DNA of 64,000 bases from Andalucia godoyi (lineage: Eukaryota > Discoba > Jakobea > Jakobida > Andaluciidae), in NCBI GenBank assembly GCA_009859145.1, contig VRVR01000016.1, positions 255,780 through 319,779 of the forward strand, written 5' to 3'. The notes under the pieces were generated by a model that worked only from the letters and a program-made list of their open reading frames with translations, made no database searches and was not told the DNA's origin. How positions within the stretch are numbered: position 1 is the first letter of the stretch; every line of letters starts with the position of its first letter. Below, one piece after another: positions 18,073 through 30,000 of the stretch. The translations under genes were made by a program, and so were the position numbers.

Positions 18073-19921
18073 TCAGAAAGAAACCTGCTGTTCTCCATAG
18101 ATCAGACGACGTGGAAAACAATCGCTGAACATGCGACAACGGTAGTGATGCGGTTTCGAGTCCACCAGCTGCATGGTCAAATCAAAATCATACTCGAAAG
18201 CATGTGCATCTTCGTTTGTCGAAGTTTCTCTGTATCAACCCCTTGCACATAAACACCTGTTAAAGAAGAGAATCAACCAGAGCAAAGTGTTGTCATGTGA
18301 ATACGCTGCAACTAAAGGAATCATGAAATCAAGCTATGACAAAAAGATCCTCTGCTTCCCCTGGAACTCTGAACCCGCATTTTCGACAAGGCCGTCCCTG
18401 CAGCGGCTGGCGAGTGCATATCATGAAATATAAAAGAAAAAATTTGTCGAGCAGTCGGGAGGCCGGTCAGCGATTTGTAACAATATCGTTCCGATCCGGT
18501 CAATTATGCATTCGTAATGTGTGAATACATCGCGATTACTGCCAGCGTTGCTGAAAGGATTGCGACCGGCAAAGGAATTTGTTTATCTGCATTTCCTGTA
18601 AACGTCATCCATATGGCAGAAGAATGTGAATGACCTTGAGCATCCTTACACTTGAAGCTGACGAGGCTGAGGGAGAAACGTTGCACGATTGTCATGTGAA
18701 CAGGCGCGGCACGTTTTGATCTTCGCACAAGGTGCATTCTTCTGGAAATATGGAGCCGTTTGGAAATGCACGTTTCACATTCCACGGGTAGCTAGCAAAC
18801 CTTTTGGCACAGTTGGTATTTCAACAGAGTCGATAAGCATGAACGTTGTTGTCAACGTCGCTTGCTTGCTGTTGGAGTAATTATGGCACGTTCTATGCGG
18901 CGCTGGTCAGACATCTGCATCCTGGAGAATGACTTCGTTTTATGCTCTTTGCAAAACCGTTTGACAAGTACTGTTGTCAGTTCCTCTTTTTCGAACCCAC
19001 CAAAGCATGAGTTTGTCATCTTTGCCGTTGTTTCCTAGACCTGTTTTCATTCTCTGCAGAGCGGCCACTCTTCTGTCAAAGATTTTTGAAGTGGTGTGGA
19101 TTCGCAGTCTCAATTTTCTCCTCGATTTTGGAAGAAACTCCATTGGATGTACACCCTTGCGGATATCGGATGTTGGAATGCATGTTCAGCAGTTTGTGAG
19201 CAAGTATCGACCAATTTTGAAGGGAACTGCTTATATCGTGATATAGTTCAAGACCGGTGGAGATAGTTTTGACATGATCGTCACGCTGAACTCAGTGCCG
19301 AACAGTTGGAAGTCCTCTGGTACTGACGGTTCCATCTTCTTCATGCGATTGATAACTGTTTATGAACTTGCTGACGCCAGTACAAAGACACTGTTATTCT
19401 GGATTTGGAATTAATTTCCAAGCAGAATTGCAGAATTTCGAGAACGTCCTGTGCATTGAGATGCATTCGATAGCATGTCGGCTTCATTTTTTATCATTTC
19501 TGATTTCACTGCAAAGAAACTGGTACTTTTGGCGCGTTCACCGCCAGTCTTCACGAGCACATCCTTTCATGCGTGCTGTATGCCCGATATCGTGCGTTTA
19601 ATAATGATTTTGTCCTTCCCGGAGTCATAGTCTGATGATATCAGAGTTCTGTGTTTGTGGATCCGTTGTTTTACATGTGGACTTTTGGACGAGCAACCAA
19701 TAAGTTTGATTCAGCATTCTTTCCATTTTACCTGACCTCATTTTCTCTTTTGTTCGAAACTGCAGGTGTTGAAATTAAGCGTCCCGTCTCCTCACGCCTG
19801 ATTCCAGAACTGACTGGTAGATCCGTGGCAACGTGGCCGACGCATCGATTTTCACAACAGTAAACCACGGACCCGCTTCTTTCTGCAGTGACCGGTCGCG
19901 TTCTGTTTGTCGATTTTCCAT
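18073..19921 (-). pseudogene. Broken or multi-intron coding remnant (uncertain)
   Basis: A gene-sparse stretch whose minus strand holds a chain of short protein-like frames. It opens with an ATG at 19921 and a 48-codon frame (MENRQTERDRSLQKE, then GPWFTVVKIDASATLPRIYQ) ending at 19775. Further pieces follow: MTPGRTKSLLNARYRAYS near 19630, MKKMEPSVPEDFQLFGTEFS at 19344, a 93-codon frame at 18785-18504 that continues after one TAA to 18321, and a last piece (FDLTMQLVDSKPHHYRCRMF) ending in TGA at 18073. Several acceptor-like ...TTTGCAG and ...CACCTGCAG sites lie between pieces. Either this is a decayed gene or, unusually for this window, one with many short introns. No family is recognised, and chance cannot be excluded. 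Confidence 0.25.
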
Positions 19922-20185
19922 GTTGTGATTTTGTCTCGCTTGTGGCACCCAGTTAGCACATTGGTTATTGTTTTTATATTATTGTTTCTACTCACTTACC
20001 GATTGAAGTACAAGACACCGCAGCCTGTGCCGAATACTAGGCCCCCTTGGCGAGTGCGTCTATGGCAAAACGACCGAACAGTGCTGGAAACCGTTGTTGT
20101 TTCTTCTCATGACATGTCTGGTGCACAAAGGACGAGATCTTATCGAAGCAAACTTTTCAAAACGCGAGAGCGAATGAACCAGCAT

Positions 20186-21088
20186 CTAGAGATCGCGCAA
20201 AGAGGAAGTAACGTGATCTCGCAGCTTTCCTACATCTGCCCGACCATCGGAAAACCGCGTCCGAGACAGCCATTTCCGTACCTCGCACTGGTCCAAACGC
20301 AAGGACGACGAGATGAAGGCAACAATGTCTGTTTCTGGGAGTTTGAAAAATGTGTCACAAGCTGATTCAACAGCAGTTATTAAGAATGCTCGATGTTCGG
20401 ATGAAATTCCCTGACGAGTAACCAACACAAACGACGGCCATGGAGGAGGAAACATGTAGTCAATCTCCGCAACGTTGTCGATGGCTGGAGGATCAGGATT
20501 CCGGAGCCTGACAAGGCTGCCGGACGCAACATACGGAGCAAGCATGGAAAATTCCCAGAAAAACACGTCGATAGACCCGTTTTGGATTCCGGTCAAAAGT
20601 CCCGCAAGATCATTGCATACCACGAAGTTGGATGATGTTGGGGGCTTGCGTGTTTTTGAGTGTTTTCTAAAGAGCAGCGCCGCCATGACATGAGATCCAC
20701 TGCCAAACCTTGATACCCCGATTTTGCAATTTTCCACGAAGATATCTGACAAATCGGTTACCGACGAATCTTTTCCCGATTGAACCAGGGACCACATGAG
20801 GGGTGAATCAACAACAACCGAATCAACATTATAGGAGGGAGTGGCCTCCGTTTTGACGAATGGAAGAAAAGCTGCCTCTGTCAGCATTATCGCGCCATCT
20901 AATTCGTTTCTCTCCAAGAGCTCCCTCATTTTGCCTGAACCACCAGGAACTGTGACGAGAGAGATCGTCAGGGATTCCCGAGCTTCTTCTCCGCTGTTTG
21001 TCCACTGTTGATCCGCATCATTCTTTGACGACGACCAGTAAAACGGCGCCGAAAAATGCTCCGGAACCACGCCTAGTCTAATCGACAT
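20186..21088 (-). CDS. Periplasmic-binding-protein-like (PBP2, Ca3427-type) protein
   Basis: 300 residues from the ATG at 21088. The start (MSIRLGVVPEHFSAPFYWSS) and blocks such as MRELLERNELDGAIMLTEAA, KIGVSRFGSGSHVMAALLF and GLLTGIQNGSIDVFFWE follow the type-2 periplasmic binding fold, as in SsuA/THI5 proteins and the fungal Ca3427 group. It has no signal peptide, so it is probably cytosolic. Relatives in fungi and protists are single-domain proteins of about this size with unknown ligand; thiamine-precursor or sulfonate-like ligands are known only for distant relatives. A bacterial origin is possible, but codon use is not obviously different from neighbours. Confidence 0.7.
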   Translation of the reverse strand: MSIRLGVVPEHFSAPFYWSSSKNDADQQWTNSGEEARESLTISLVTVPGGSGKMRELLERNELDGAIMLTEAAFLPFVKTEATPSYNVDSVVVDSPLMWSLVQSGKDSSVTDLSDIFVENCKIGVSRFGSGSHVMAALLFRKHSKTRKPPTSSNFVVCNDLAGLLTGIQNGSIDVFFWEFSMLAPYVASGSLVRLRNPDPPAIDNVAEIDYMFPPPWPSFVLVTRQGISSEHRAFLITAVESACDTFFKLPETDIVAFISSSLRLDQCEVRKWLSRTRFSDGRADVGKLRDHVTSSLRDL

Positions 21089-21150
21089 TCCAAGTCAACG
21101 GAAAGCTCTCTTTTGCAGATGTTTCACCTCCAGGGTCCACGCTTCAAATA

Positions 21151-21227
21151 CCAAATTCCAAACTCCAAACTCCAAACTCCAAACTCCAAACTCCAAACTC
21201 CAAACTCCAAACTCCAAACTCCAAACT
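21151..21227. repeat. Heptanucleotide tandem repeat (CCAAACT)11
   Basis: Eleven 7-mers in perfect register; the first unit is CCAAATT and the rest CCAAACT. The array lies between the divergent starts of the PBP-like and V-ATPase F genes. Confidence 0.95.
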
Positions 21228-21457
21228 TTCACGCTTCACCAGCCAAAACAATTTTCGGTGTGATCCTGAGTCTCAACTTGAAAATTCCCGGTTTCAGATA
21301 GAGGTCCCAGGGGCTTGAGGGTTGCGGGTTCTTTGTGTACTCATGCTTCTCAGTACAATTACCGATTTGAGTTCCCGATCTTCGATATTTAGAATTGTGT
21401 GTTTTTGCAGTCACCGCAGTATGCTTTGCTTGCGCCGTTTGACGAGAACAATTGACA

Positions 21458-21838
21458 ATGCCACCGAAAGACTCACGAAGAATTCGATCCGGCGAGGAAC
21501 TCTTGATTGCTGTAATTGGAGATGAAGACACTGTAACGGGATTTCTGTTAGCAGGTGCTGGCAATCTGGACGCGCGACGTGTTTCCAACTTCCTCGTTGT
21601 GTCATCCAAAACCACACATTCTCAAATTGAAGAGGCTTTCAAATCGTTTACCAGCAGGGATGACATCTCGATTGTTATTATTGCTCAATCTGTCGCCAAC
21701 GACATTCGCCATCTCATGGATTCGTATGACCGACTGATTCCGGCCGTTGTTGAGATCCCTTCCAAGGACAAGCCCTATGATCCGTCACAAGACACTGTCC
21801 TCCAGCGAGTCCGCTTGCTACTGGGAGAAAGGGACTAA
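21458..21838 (+). CDS. ATP6V1F: V-type ATPase subunit F (Vma7)
   Basis: 126 residues from the ATG at 21458. The signature LIAVIGDEDTVTGFLLAGAG is essentially the subunit F start, followed by a Rossmann-like region with HSQIEEAFKSFTSRDDISIV, IIAQSVANDIRHLMD and VEIPSKDKPYDPSQDTVLQR. Subunit F is part of the central rotor stalk of V1, which couples ATP hydrolysis to proton pumping into vacuoles, lysosomes and endosomes. Human subunit F has 119 residues, so this is full length. Confidence 0.93.
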   Translation: MPPKDSRRIRSGEELLIAVIGDEDTVTGFLLAGAGNLDARRVSNFLVVSSKTTHSQIEEAFKSFTSRDDISIVIIAQSVANDIRHLMDSYDRLIPAVVEIPSKDKPYDPSQDTVLQRVRLLLGERD

Positions 21839-22047
21839 ATGTTTTGAGGATGTTTCGTTCGTATTAAAAGAGTCGTGTTTTTTCCTTCTTTTTTTAAAAA
21901 TTGCTGTAGAATGTGTTTTCCCAAAAAAGAGTTAAATGAATAATTCCCCGTATAATTTGATTTGATTTCAACGCCTCTTGTTGAGGATCAAGGGAGATTA
22001 CTTTCATAATGTATGCTGTACATCAAAATGCAAAACGGTCGGCGATT

Positions 22048-22407
22048 CTAAGAATTCGGAGCAAGTTCGCCAATATAGTACTTCTCCAAGAGTTTGATTG
22101 CATCTTCTGAGTGTCCAATGTCGTCGAAAGAAGCAGTGGAATCCTTCCCCGCGTCTTGGCAGATAATTGCGCCTCCAGGATGCTCAACTACATAATCTGT
22201 TACATTATAGACTTTACTGCGGATGATTAACCAACAGTCGTCCTGTGTGCAGTGCTTGGAAATTTCATCACGCGTCAGAACAAGTACTTGCTTTTTTGGC
22301 GTTGCAGATGCGGGGGCAGTTGCTGCAGCTTGCGCTTCGGTTGCAACGGCATTCACAACATCGTGAACGGAAGTCAGAAATCTAGACTGCAGAAAGCTCA
22401 TTCCCAT
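22048..22407 (-). CDS. Cytochrome b5-domain protein
   Basis: 119 residues from the ATG at 22407 (a second Met is at residue 3). The cytochrome b5 heme domain covers about 40-116: LTRDEISKHCTQDDCWLII, VYNVTDYVVEHPGGA, then AGKDSTASFDDIGHSEDA. The two axial heme ligands are the His of HPGG and the His of GHS. The first 35 residues are Ala/Thr/Val-rich with few acids and could be a mitochondrial or other targeting leader. There is no C-terminal membrane anchor, so it is a soluble electron carrier unlike ER cytochrome b5. Its start is about 140 bases from repeat copy B. Confidence 0.9.
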   Translation of the reverse strand: MGMSFLQSRFLTSVHDVVNAVATEAQAAATAPASATPKKQVLVLTRDEISKHCTQDDCWLIIRSKVYNVTDYVVEHPGGAIICQDAGKDSTASFDDIGHSEDAIKLLEKYYIGELAPNS

Positions 22408-22546
22408 GTAAAGGGTTCAGTTCTGTTGGGACTGCCTGAAAATCAACTGCAAAAAAGAAAAAAAAGATGTCCGTTTGGTTTGTCAACTTGTCGCGCGGAA
22501 TCGCGGGTCCTCAGCGAAGATTACGTTTTGACCACAATTTGAAAAT

Positions 22547-23075
22547 CGTTGAATAGTGACACGTCATTGTCATGCATACGAAAGGAAGCATACATAAACA
22601 GACACGGTCAATACTGGCCGACACTAGCACGTTTGCTTCACTGGAATTCGTGCTTACGCACGCTCGGCCAGAATTCAGCCTGCGACACAGGCTCTGCATT
22701 TTCGACACTCTTTAGCGCAGCATCCATAGCCATCTATTCTATCATTCGTTGGTTTCACTTTTTTTTGGTTTCACTCTTTTATTCAAATATGGGCGTGAGT
22801 GCGCTGGGATGACGCATTCGCCTACGCCTACGCCGCTCGATGCAGGGCCTCCTAGGTCCCGCAGACCTACTAAGAGACCACGTGTCACTACGCCTATCGC
22901 CTCTTCCTCTCGTGTCTCCAGGTGCATCAATCGCTGCAACTGAGGACACGAAAGCGCCTGCTGCTGCTAGGGCCGTCAGAATCAAAATGCACCCTTCTCA
23001 GGAACAACGTGCCACGCTGAGAAAGTGGCTCACAGAATGATCGAGATTGGGAACGGAGCGCGGAACATTTATCTG
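22547..23075 (+). mobile_element. Fanzor/TnpB-like transposon relic, copy B (runs into gap)
   Basis: Inverted copy of 13812-14399. On the plus strand, frame 22840-23040 ends in RIKMHPSQEQ...LRKWLTE followed by TGA, and an overlapping frame continues GARNIYL before the unknown bases start at 23076. The upstream basic leader frame begins at 22809 (MTHSPTPTP). At 22921 a pyrimidine-rich stretch ending TCTCCAG, preceded by CTACTAAG, looks like an intron 3' end, so part of the frame break between leader and core could be splicing. Because the contig turns to N inside the repeat, more of the element may be present but unassembled. Confidence 0.6.
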
Positions 23076-23770
23076 NNNNNNNNNNNNNNNNNNNNNNNNN
23101 NNNNNNNNNNNNNNNNNNNNNNNNNNNNNNNNNNNNNNNNNNNNNNNNNNNNNNNNNNNNNNNNNNNNNNNNNNNNNNNNNNNNNNNNNNNNNNNNNNNN
23201 NNNNNNNNNNNNNNNNNNNNNNNNNNNNNNNNNNNNNNNNNNNNNNNNNNNNNNNNNNNNNNNNNNNNNNNNNNNNNNNNNNNNNNNNNNNNNNNNNNNN
23301 NNNNNNNNNNNNNNNNNNNNNNNNNNNNNNNNNNNNNNNNNNNNNNNNNNNNNNNNNNNNNNNNNNNNNNNNNNNNNNNNNNNNNNNNNNNNNNNNNNNN
23401 NNNNNNNNNNNNNNNNNNNNNNNNNNNNNNNNNNNNNNNNNNNNNNNNNNNNNNNNNNNNNNNNNNNNNNNNNNNNNNNNNNNNNNNNNNNNNNNNNNNN
23501 NNNNNNNNNNNNNNNNNNNNNNNNNNNNNNNNNNNNNNNNNNNNNNNNNNNNNNNNNNNNNNNNNNNNNNNNNNNNNNNNNNNNNNNNNNNNNNNNNNNN
23601 NNNNNNNNNNNNNNNNNNNNNNNNNNNNNNNNNNNNNNNNNNNNNNNNNNNNNNNNNNNNNNNNNNNNNNNNNNNNNNNNNNNNNNNNNNNNNNNNNNNN
23701 NNNNNNNNNNNNNNNNNNNNNNNNNNNNNNNNNNNNNNNNNNNNNNNNNNNNNNNNNNNNNNNNNNNNNN
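23076..23770. other. Assembly gap (695 N)
   Basis: A run of N with no sequence information. Translations through it are meaningless. It starts inside repeat copy B, so the missing bases may be repetitive. Confidence 1.
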
Positions 23771-24009
23771 AACTACGGTTAGAGAATCGTATTGTTTAAT
23801 GTTCAACGTTGAAACGCAAAGCTGTCAGCTGCCCAACTGCCCCGTACGAGCAGAGCAGTGCTTTTTTACCACTTTTTTCGTGAGAAAGTCTTTTTTTTTT
23901 AATTTTCCTTTTTCCCACTTCTTTTCTATTTTCCTTTTCAGATTACCACTTTCGCACGTATTTTCGCTCTCCCGGCCCACAATCATATTGAATTCTATAA
24001 GAGATCGGC

Positions 24010-27000
24010 ATGCAGGACTTTTTCATGTGGCATTCGGTGCCATTCGAAACAAGAGGGTCGTTTGGTACACCTGGACGACGAAAGCACCATGCAATGGTGG
24101 CGGAGTCGTCGACCAAAGCATGGCTTTTCGGTGGAGAAGCTGCTGATTCATCAAAAATGTATAATGACTTGTGGGTTATGAATTTTGAAACATGTTCATG
24201 GAGCATTTATGTGCCGCTGAAGAATTCTCCAATACCGTGCGCACGTGCCGGTCACTCGCTTGAATTGTTTGAGGGTCGTCTGTACGTGTTTGGAGGAATT
24301 GACCCATCCGGCAAAGTACTGAATGATCTGTACTGCTTTAACATTGCAGAGCGTACCTGGAAGCTGATTAGATCTTCGTTTGCTTCTTCTTCTTCGGAAT
24401 ACGGGCTGGATGGGCCTGTGCCGAGGACTTTTCATTCCTGTACCCGTATCCAGGGATGGATTTTCTTTTTTGGAGGACTTTCAAAATCCACTGATCTTTC
24501 ATTCAAGAGAACTCCGCAGGCGTTGGAAACGTCTTTGAGGCCAGAGGTCTCGCTATCTGTCTTTGACTGCAAATCAGACCGATGGATTCCCATGCGGGTT
24601 GAAGGAGTGTCAAAGATCCCGCTACCCCCCACCACTTCGGATCATGGCACGTTTTATCAGAAGAATCCCTATCACCTTCTCTCTGTACGTGGCCGTTTGT
24701 TTTTGTTTTGTTCTTGGTCCATTCTTGATGCTTTCGAGTTGGACTTTTCCAAGTTGGAATGGAAATCTTGTTTTCAGCGGCAGCAAACGCCCCCGCTGCG
24801 CGGCCATCCATCCATTCCTTCAACTCTGCTGCCAGTGCTGACGGCCAATGGCATTCCGGCTTCTGCCGTGTCGGTGGCCTCGCACATCATCTCATATCCT
24901 ACGTTACCGTACTTGTATATTATTTTTCATGATGGGCTGGTCATCCGATGGAACCCGTTTTTAGGAGTCCGCGTCTCCAGCGCCGATGGTTCCGATCCAT
25001 TTACTGCAGAATGGTCTGTTTGCCAGAATCACAACTTTGGCATGAATCCGCTTTTGAATCGAGCCGGAAGCACGTTTGGGGTGCTGTCTGCGGATCAGTA
25101 CTTTTTGTTTGGAGGAGAGGCAGGATCTACCATTGTCGATGTTGATGAACTCGGAAATGAGTGTATGTGGTTCATGACAATTAATTCTACACACCATATC
25201 CACGAAACTGTCCCTGCTCTGGAAAACATTCCGGTGTCTCCGGTTGCAAAGTCTTTGACAACTGTAGAAACATCCAAGAAAGTGGATAGGCAAACAGAAT
25301 CTTCTTCTTCCGCTTCAAAGTTTCGACAGCAGCAGCCTTCTGTTTTCTCACCTTCGGCTCCGGCCCCAAAAGCAAAAATCGGGGCGATGCCGCCAAACCA
25401 ATCGAAACCTCCCTCTGAAATCGAGATGCTGTCTGGGGTTTCCTCTTCGGATCCTCATGAAATGCTTCTTGCGCATGGTATGGTCATTGAGAAGAAGGTT
25501 ATTGAGCATGTTATGGGATTTTTGAATTCTCTGCAAGAGCGTGTGGAACAGAGACTTGCTGAAAGTGTCGAAAGCATGATTGGTCGTCTGCGTTCCGAAG
25601 TGTTCGCAAAAATGGAACAGTTCAATGATCGTCAATCTGCAGTCATTGACGAGAAAATCAAACTGGTAAGCCGCGATAGCGTGGATGGTCTGCGAAGGGA
25701 CGTTCAGCTGGAGAAGGATAGGAGAGAGAAGTTCCAAAACAGTGCAGTCGCTGAATTGGCCGTGCTACGAACCGGTTTGGCGGATTTAGACGGGCACAGT
25801 CGTGAACATTACGCTACTATTGTGGAACTGAAACGGGTGGAATCGGATGTTCTTAGCGTTTCTGATTTCACGAGGAGGAGGTTTGCGGAATTGTCAAATC
25901 TTATGGATGAGAGAGAATCTCAGATGCGGAGAGAATGTAGCTTGCAAGTGGAAGGGTCATTTGAAATATTCTCCGGCGAATTGAAAGTGCTCCAAGAACA
26001 TTTCGGTTCGCGCTGCACTGCAATAGACGACCGAGTCTCGGAAGCGCATAGCAGAACGTCCGTTCTCGCTTCTTCAACTCACTCTCGATTAGCAGCGGTA
26101 GATGATGCGCTCGCTGTGCTGCGAAATGAGCACCGTTCTCTTGAGCGACAGGTGGAAGCCGTTCAGAACGAACTTGGGAAGACGGACACGCATCTTCAAT
26201 CTCTGCATAGTGAGGTTTCTATGGATGTCGCTGCACTACGATCTGATTTTTCCGATCTTGACAACCGTCATTCTGAGCTTGGAAAAATGTTGCACAATGT
26301 TTCTGAGTACTCCTCTGGAAGTTCCCAGAAACTAGAAGGTCTTCTAGGAGTCGTGAGCGAACGTATTTCGAGCACTGAAATGCGTTTGTCGTCTGTTGAA
26401 GAGAGGACCTCCGGCCTAGAGATCGGCCGTTCGAGAACGGAAGAGAAATTTGATGTTTACCACGCCGGTCTTGTAACGAAGGTTGCAGATATAGAGTTGT
26501 CCTGTCAAGACACATCTCGACAACTTCAATCGCTTGCAGACTCCACTGCGCAGCATTTTCATGAAACCGTCAGCGCCATTGAAGAGATCAATGTGTTCTC
26601 GGAAGAGAACCGAGTTGAATTGGAGAGGTTGGAGAAGGATTTGAAGAATTTTCAAAACGACATGACATTGCACAAAACTGACACTGCACAGTTCCGAGAA
26701 GATGTTCAGGTGAGGCTGAGTGAAAGTGCTGCTGAATTGGCTTTGGCGAAAACGGCAATCGCGGAATGCAATTCGTCTCTCGCACGTGGACAGTCTGCAC
26801 TTGACGCGAAGATCGAATCTGTGCAGGAACTCGTCTCCATTGTGAGTTCTGAATCCGAAAGAAAACACGAGCTATGCATTGTCGCAATTTCTGAATGCAA
26901 CTTGAAAGAAGAAGATCGTCGGTTGTCTGCCTTTTCGGATGTGAATATCCGTCTCGATGAAATCTGTAGGAGGATCAACGACAATGAGCAGCATTTTGGC

Positions 27001-30000
27001 ACCCGCGTGGATGACCAGTCGACCACTTTAAAGGCCCTGGTTGCTGAAATCCAGACTGCTATGAGCGTTTCATTAAATGAGCATGTCGGAACTTTGGAAG
27101 AAAAGATGACCGCCATGTCTGCAGAAGCAACTTGCAAGCATGATCAGTTTGTGGCATTAGTTGGTGAAAAAGATAGGCTGGCGGTTGATCGCCATGCAGC
27201 ACTTTCGACATTGCTGGAATTGCAGGTTGGTGAATTGCAGCAAGATATTCGAACTGCAGAAAAGTCGCTCAACTCTTTCTTGGAACAGCATGGATCCAGG
27301 CTGATAGCTCTTGAAACCGCTCGATCGGATGCTGTAGCGGGGCTGTCTCTGTTGGATTCTAAGTTTTCCGCGATGATAGCCACTCTGGAGGGATCGATCG
27401 ACATTTTCACGAGAGATTTCTCCTGCAAGCACGACGTCTGCTTAATGTCCATTGCTGAGTGCGAACGGACATGTCTCGAACGCCAGGATTCCTCGTTTTC
27501 CGAGCTGACGTCTCGAATTGATCAGATTGGCGAATCTCTTGGTGTTCTGGATCGCAGTTTTGAACAGAAATGTGAGGTCATTCGCGCATCTGTTTCGGAG
27601 ACGTTGAAAATGCTGGATGCTGTTGAGTCCCGTATTCTAGCTGGTATGGATCAGACCAGAGAACTGGCTTGTCGCTTGAGCCTTTTGGACTCCGATGTCC
27701 AGTCCCTGAATGTAGCTGCATCCTTGGCATCGGAAGACATGCTCGGGCTAAAAGAACGTGCTGCTCTGCATTCCATCGGCGTCGCAGGTGTCCACGAAAC
27801 GATCGTGGAAGTACGCAGCGACTTGCGATGTGCCGTTGACGAATACTCATCCAGACTGCGAGCTTTGGAAGATTCATTTGGTTCCATTCACGGTTCTATT
27901 TCAACGGTCCAAGAATCTTGTTTAGCTTCTATCGCATCCCTTGCAGAGGGATTCGCAAAGACGGAAGACGCTCTTAGTGACCGAATCGGCCTTGTTGAAC
28001 CATCGGTGTCTGCGTTTCTTGCCGAAACGTCTGCTTTGGCGTTAACAATGTCTCAGTTGTCTGATCTTCACAGCAAGCTTCTGGATGAGTACGTTGATTT
28101 CAAGAAGTCTAATTCTGTTTCCATCCAAGATTTGGCTACAAGGATCAACGCCAATTGGGAGGCTGCCGAGGCAGAACGCTCAATGCTGTCTGCTGCGCTT
28201 TCTGCAGTCCGACAATCTGTTTGCGGCTTCCAAGAAGATGCGGACTTGAAGATTTGTGCGGCTGAAACTCGACTCAATGCGAAATCTGAAGAACTGTTCG
28301 AGGGCCTTCGGTGTTCCGTGGATGCTGCATGCGCCGACAGAGATCTGTTGTTGCAATTTCGGCAGGATGTATTGGAGCGGCTTTCGAAAGCTTCTCAAGC
28401 AATTGAACAAATGAAACAGGATTTTCTCTCTACAAAGACTGTAGTCGACGGTCATGATGCTGGAATCACTTTGCTGCGCACGCTTCACATTGATTTGGAA
28501 GCACGGCTGTTGGAGACGATGGGTTCTCTGTCTGATTGTCAAGACAGCGTTGCTGCGCGTGTTTCTGTCATCAGCGGTGCATTGCACTCTTTGGAGTCAG
28601 CATTTGAAATGGCAGATTCCTGGACCAAGGAAGACATTTCCAATCTTCGTCGATCGTTGCTTTCGCAAGACGAAAACTCAGCAAACCGAATGGACTTGTT
28701 GGAGGCTTCTATCGAACGCAATGTACAGGATCTGGTTTCTCGATTCTCTTCGCAGTTTGCAGACTCCTCGGACGTGTGTGCGCAATTGTCGTTCAGATTG
28801 GCTGCTCAGAGTGCGCAGCTGAACAATATTGAAGACAAAGCTTCTTCAATAGTGGCGAGTATCGACACAGACCGTACGGCGTTTGCTGCGAAACAAGAAT
28901 CGCTAGGCATTACAATGGACGCTCAGTTTGGCAGTTTGAGGGAATGCTTGTACGAAAAAGTAGCGATGATGCACAAAGAATTGAATGCGCGTGAGGTTGT
29001 GATGTCCGACAAGTTTGCCAGTCTATCTGCGACAATTTCTGGCTTGGAGGACAGTGTCATTCTTGGAATGACTCGTACTTCCACAGTCAGTCAGTGCCTT
29101 TCTTCCCTTGCTCTGACCTATGAGGCGTCCTCGGCAGATGTTCTTAGAAAACTCGACGAGATTAATGGAAAGACGTCTTCGTTGCAGCACTATGTTTTTG
29201 ACACTCTGCGTTCTGAGTTGTCTGAGAAGTGGATTCAGCTTTCCAACTATCAGGCGTCAGCAGACGCCTCTATTTCCAGCCTTTCCAAGACCACAGACGC
29301 CCTGCAAAACCTGCAGCAGGATATGCACGAGGAACTGAAACAAGCCATTTTAGCTCTGGTTCAGTTGTCAGAAGCCCGCCAAAAATCGACGGACGAAACG
29401 CTTGGATCTATGTCGGAACATTCTTCTCTTTTGTCAGCACGACTTGCAACGTTAAGCGCAGCGATTCTGGAAACAGGACAGGGTGCTGCTGCTTCAATGG
29501 AAGATATTTTGAATCACTTGCATCTGACCGATTCTCGAGTGGTTTCTTTGAGTGCTGCTCTGCGTGAATGCGAGGAGCAACTTGCGGATCGCGTTCGGCT
29601 AGTTGCCAATGGACAGCATTCTCTGAAGGATGCTTTGGCGAAACTGGATAATTCCAGCTCACAGATGATGACCGCTGTGCTCGAGAAACACAGTGCGATT
29701 TCGGACGACATCAATTCATTCAGGGAACAAGTACAGTCAAATCTCACTGACATGGATCGCCGTACCACTGCGGCACATGTGGTCATTCAGTCGATGTCTG
29801 ATGTTTTGTCCAGTGCAAGAATTTCAAATGTGATCGCTGCGGTGGAAACGGAATTCTTGTCTCTAGGATCCAAGATCCAACGTCAAATGGATCGCTTTGA
29901 AGAGCGCCTTGACAATGTGGACTGCCGATTTTCTGTTGCCGATGCCTGCTCAAAGGTGCTGATCAACAACGTCGTCTCGGATTTGCAGAACGCAATCGGC

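Noticed and set aside
19907-20365. 152-codon plus-strand frame with a hydrophobic helix
   Set aside because: No ATG start; its second half is antisense to the PBP-like gene and its first half overlaps the minus-strand 48-codon frame. Kept only as part of the unclear region.
21151-21227. Heptamer array as an interstitial telomere
   Set aside because: Unit CCAAACT (AGTTTGG) does not match known TTAGGG/TTTAGGG-type repeats and is short; treated as ordinary tandem repeat.
23047-24146. Frames running through the N gap
   Set aside because: Unknown bases produce artificial open frames; nothing can be said.
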